From contig CM059625.1 in assembly GCA_030435675.1 (NCBI GenBank), forward strand, positions 186,001 to 250,000: 64,000 nucleotides of DNA, read 5' to 3'. The stretch's first letter is position 1. Every line of letters begins with the position of its first letter. The notes beneath the pieces are model-generated. The model saw only the letters and a list, made by a program, of their open reading frames with translations. It was not told where the DNA came from and ran no database searches. Below, piece by piece: positions 60,801-64,000 of this stretch. The position numbers were made by a program, and so were the translations under genes. The DNA comes from Steinernema hermaphroditum (Eukaryota > Nematoda > Chromadorea > Rhabditida > Steinernematidae).

Positions 60801-61221
60801 TATTTTGAGTCCCTCCTTGAAAGTGCCGTTGACAGACGAGATTGGTCCAGAGGGGACCGGCAGGATTGGGCAAGAAAGCACCCAAGAAAAGTGTCTGAGC
60901 CACGAACGGCTTGAACATTTTCGGCAGAAACCAACGCTCTGACCACGCCCTTTCGGAAGCGTTTTAACTCGCTCGTCTCACACGCCGACACCTCATTGGA
61001 GACAGATGGACGCTTGCGCCGCCCCTTACGCTCCAGCACCAATCACTCGCACCACACGCATCGCCGCTCTCGCGCAAGGCGACAACGATTTCGTTCGTCG
61101 ACGCTTCAGTCTCCTTGGCTTGTTGTCAACTCCTTTAACTTCTGACTTTCATTAACATTGGTACCCCATTTCTTTGGTCTTCCGGCAGTTACATAATATT
61201 ACAGTCACGCCGTAACAAGAT
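57890..61221. other. Intergenic upstream of the T-box gene
   Basis: This 3.3 kb is probably regulatory. A 200-codon minus frame at 57991-58593 and a 106-codon plus frame at 60051-60371 have no recognised domain. Just before the T-box start, TATTACAG at about 61193-61203 looks like a (trans-)splice acceptor 18 bases from the ATG. Confidence 0.4.
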
Positions 61222-64000
61222 ATGTCGAAGCGCGAAAGTGCAGCTTCGTTGAACACTGTAGTCGTACCGAAGAGAACAAGATTCAGCATCGATGATTTGC
61301 TTCTGAAGACTTCCATGAAACAGCTACCCCCTGTAACTTCGATTGTTGTGGACAAAATGCCTGAATCTCCACCTCGACGTACATTTAATGAATCTCCGAA
61401 GCCTGTTTCTACGCCTGATGTTGGTACGTCCTGTGAAGGAGATGACGAAGTTGAATGGGACACTGCGTCTTCTGAAACGGTTGCTCTTCCGTTACAACTT
61501 CAGTGGGCTCCAAGCAAGAATACTGCTTCGATTGCTGGACTGGATTGCCGGTTGGAGGGCAAAGAGCTATGGAACAAGTTCTACGAGCTCAGCACCGAAA
61601 TGATCATCACAAAAAGTGGACGGTGAGTATTTTAAATTATATAGTCACATATAGCGATGAAATTTTTTATTTGAAAGCTGACCATCCCCTGTGAACAGAG
61701 GGAATCGTTACTTGTTCACAAGAGATCACTCATATTTTCATCACTCATATCACTCATAGCTTACGGAAAGGGTAAAACTTAAGCTGATGCCCCTTACATA
61801 TGTGCACAGGCCTATTTCAATTTTTGGAGCCCGCTCCCTTGTTCCTCTCCAACCTCATCATCTAAAGAGAGGCTCCACTTTGCCAAATCACCCTTAACCC
61901 CAAGACGCCCACTTCCAGGTTGTAATAAACGAGTAATTTCGTTAATTCGCACATTTTCGGCCGTTGTGGTGCCAACGCGATTATCCCCAAGGCGTCCGCG
62001 CACGTCCCCAATATTGTCTGCCACCCAAAAAAGGCCCCATTTAGATAATGAGTGCAAGAATGCTGCTTGTGCTACTTGCTGTCTAACTATCCTTTCCTGA
62101 GACGCTCTGCACTTTCTTTATTTTACGTTGAATTGAGGGCGCCAATCGTCAAATCGTTTAATTTGTTCGGTCACCTTTTGTTATGGCCGTAGTGTACAGT
62201 AATCTCCGTATGAACTGCGACGAACGCAGACGCTCCGTGGCCGCCCCTGACGACGAAACTTACGTCAGACGAGCGCTCCTCCGTCGGTGGTGCGAAATGA
62301 GAAACGATTATACGAATTAATTGATCGCGGCGCTACCGTAGTTCACTAACGACAGCGCGATTCCCTCAGACCAAGGGGCGGTGGTGTGCTCGTTTCTTAA
62401 GTGATGCGCATTTCAGTTGTTTCGGGCGAGAACTGAGATCAGCGTTTGTCCAGAAAAGAAGATGGAACGGCCATGGCTTTTGGCGGTATGGCAACTTTGC
62501 CGCCAACGGCGACAATTAATTGCCTCCTTCTGCGGCTGCGCGCAGTCTTCGTACATAGTCGTTATCTTTGGCGTCGAATCTCGGCAGATGTCATAATCCA
62601 AGCAGTAATCCTTTGCGCACCGAAAGAGCCAGAGTGACTTTGTCGCCAAAGCGACTTTACGGATCGCCGGGGGCTTTAATTCGGAACCGAAAGCGCATTC
62701 GCAGAAAAGTAAAAAAAAAGGAAAAGAATTGAAATTGCTGTACTGTAACATATTCAACGACATCGCATGATTACAGGCGAATGTTTCCCACGGTGAAAAT
62801 TGGAGTCAGTGGATGTGATCCTGATTCCCTCTATTATGTCTTCCTCGACGTTATTCCTGTGGATAATCGTCGCTATCGCTACATTTACAACAAGTCAGCA
62901 TGGCTTGCGGCCGGAAAGGCCGAACCCACTCCGCACAACAGCCTCTATTTGCACCCTGATAGTCCGTTCACTGGATCTCAGATGGCAAAACAGGTTGTGT
63001 CTTTCGAAAAGGCAAAGCTAACGAACAACGACGTGAACAAAAGTGGACATGTAAGTATGCGGGCAGCCGCTATTGAAATCGTGAGAGCCTTATTGCAGTT
63101 GGTTTTAAACTCCATGCACAAATATCAGCCGAGGATTCACATCGTTAGGCGGGATAGAAACAGGCCGATGACAACCTTACGAGTTGAAAGTCTACAAGAC
63201 GAAGAGTACAAAACTTTTCAGTTTTCCGAAACACAGTTCATGGCGGTGACTGCTTACCAAAACCAATTGGTACACATGGTTGCACTTGCTCGCTAATCTC
63301 AAGTTTTAGATAACCAAACTAAAAATTGAAAAGAATCCATTCGCAAAAGGATTCCGGGACCCCAATGGAAGATCAATTGACTACGATATGTAATGTTCAC
63401 AATGCTGCCGTCGATGGGTAATTGTGCCTTTTCAGGGACAAAAAGCATGATCTTCTGCCGACATCTAACATGTTCTGCCCCACTGGCTTTCTTCCTCAAA
63501 ACTTTTTAAGTCAATGTAGGTTTTCTCACTTTACGGCCTATTTTGGAAATAAGGGACTGTATTGTTTCATTACGGTTAGTCGACAACAAGATTGATGATG
63601 AAGCCTTGTACTTTTATCCTCATGAAATTACGACTTTTTTATGCTGTAACAATTTCAAGAACAACTGAAGCGAAACGCTCATCAGTTAATAGTGATCTCT
63701 AGTTAATTGTTGCTTTATGCCTATTCGCAGCCTATTCTAGTTTTTATTTAGATGCTGAAACTTACACAGGACCTCTTTCACAAACACTAATTTTAGATTG
63801 GATGGAAAAGCTGCAGCAAGCAAAAGTGCCAACGATGCCAACTAGCTATATTTCGCAGCTACTTCTTTCGAAACTTCCGGTGTTCCCAAATGCGATCTCA
63901 TACGGTGGAGAGCTTTCTGTTGCGACGACACAGCGCTTTTCACATACAGAAGCGAACAGCTCGTCTTCAGATGTTGCTGAATTGTCCGAGCCCTCTTCAC
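61222..64000 (+). CDS. mab-9: T-box transcription factor, Tbx20/MAB-9 type (3' end outside window)
   Basis: Exons 61222-61622, 62777-63050, 63099-63269, 63310-63389, 63436-63515 and 63731 to the edge join in frame. The N-terminus carries FSIDDLLLKT, an eh1-like Groucho-binding motif placed as in Tbx20. The T-box starts near residue 100: LEGKELWNKFYELSTEMIIT, KSGRRMFPTVKIGVSGCDPD, FLDVIPVDNRRYRYIYNKSA, LYLHPDSPFTGSQMAKQVVS, KLTNNDVNKSGH, LVLNSMHKYQPRIHIVRRD, FMAVTAYQNQLITKLKIEKN and PFAKGFRD. The VPVDN-type RYRY, HPDSPFTG and NSMHKYQPR blocks are closest to Tbx20, hence MAB-9, which specifies hindgut and male tail fates in worms. The first intron is 1154 bp. The coding sequence is still open at base 64000. 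Assignment to the subfamily is by resemblance only. Confidence 0.85.

Noticed and set aside
1..64000. tRNA, rRNA, CRISPR, operon-type Shine-Dalgarno signals
   Set aside because: None seen; the window is eukaryotic and no tRNA cloverleaf or rRNA core was recognised by eye.

Overview
This is nuclear DNA from a nematode, and everything recognisable is eukaryotic. Genes are split by many introns with GT..AG ends, and most acceptors fit the nematode TTTYAG type. The products are worm developmental and cuticle genes: a LIN-31-type fork head factor, a Tbx20/MAB-9-type T-box factor, a MLT-7-type ShKT haem peroxidase, a LET-268-type procollagen lysyl hydroxylase and a DB-module secreted protein. Moderate GC, introns from about 45 bp to over 1 kb and many small DNA transposons suggest a clade V (strongylid/hookworm-like) worm rather than an AT-rich filaria or Strongyloides. 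The species cannot be fixed from this window.

Layout, left to right. 0.3-1.7 kb: a possible terminal membrane exon and two copies of a dispersed repeat (family R). 1.9-5.5 kb (-): a ShKT peroxidase with a TA-flanked MITE in one intron. 7.5-8.5 kb (-): an RNF11-type RING ubiquitin ligase. 10.8-16.6 kb (-): a large nuclear protein with an N-terminal FHA domain and a C-terminal PHD finger (TCF19-like layout). 16.6-22.6 kb: gene-poor, with repeat copies. 22.6-23.8 kb (-): lin-31. 25.1-26.8 kb (-): an unrecognised secreted Cys-rich protein. 28.4-29.5 kb (+): a TatD/TATDN1 nuclease. 30.0-34.1 kb (-): a mlt-7-like peroxidase. 37.3-37.7 kb (-): a DB-module protein. 38.5-41.3 kb (-): let-268. 41.8-42.2 kb: an exact 212-bp tandem duplication. 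43.0-45.2 kb (-): a gamma-butyrobetaine dioxygenase-like enzyme. 49.2-50.6 kb (+): a CREB3-type bZIP. 51.5-53.3 kb (+): a secreted protein of five four-cysteine modules, one per exon. 54.4-55.1 kb (-): TTC36. 55.5-57.9 kb: nested DNA transposons and a dead mariner. 61.2 kb to the right edge (+): the T-box gene, cut by the window.

The genes do not form one pathway. Several share a theme of extracellular matrix and cuticle: two peroxidases (tyrosine cross-linking and moulting), LET-268 (collagen IV modification in the ER) and two small secreted Cys-rich proteins. Another group is nuclear regulators (FHA-PHD, LIN-31, CREB3-type, T-box). Exon phases were checked by hand for RNF11, FHA-PHD, lin-31, the DB gene, the five-module gene and most of the T-box gene, and all close in frame. 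The least familiar items are the five-module cysteine protein, the secreted protein at 25-27 kb and the FHA-PHD protein.
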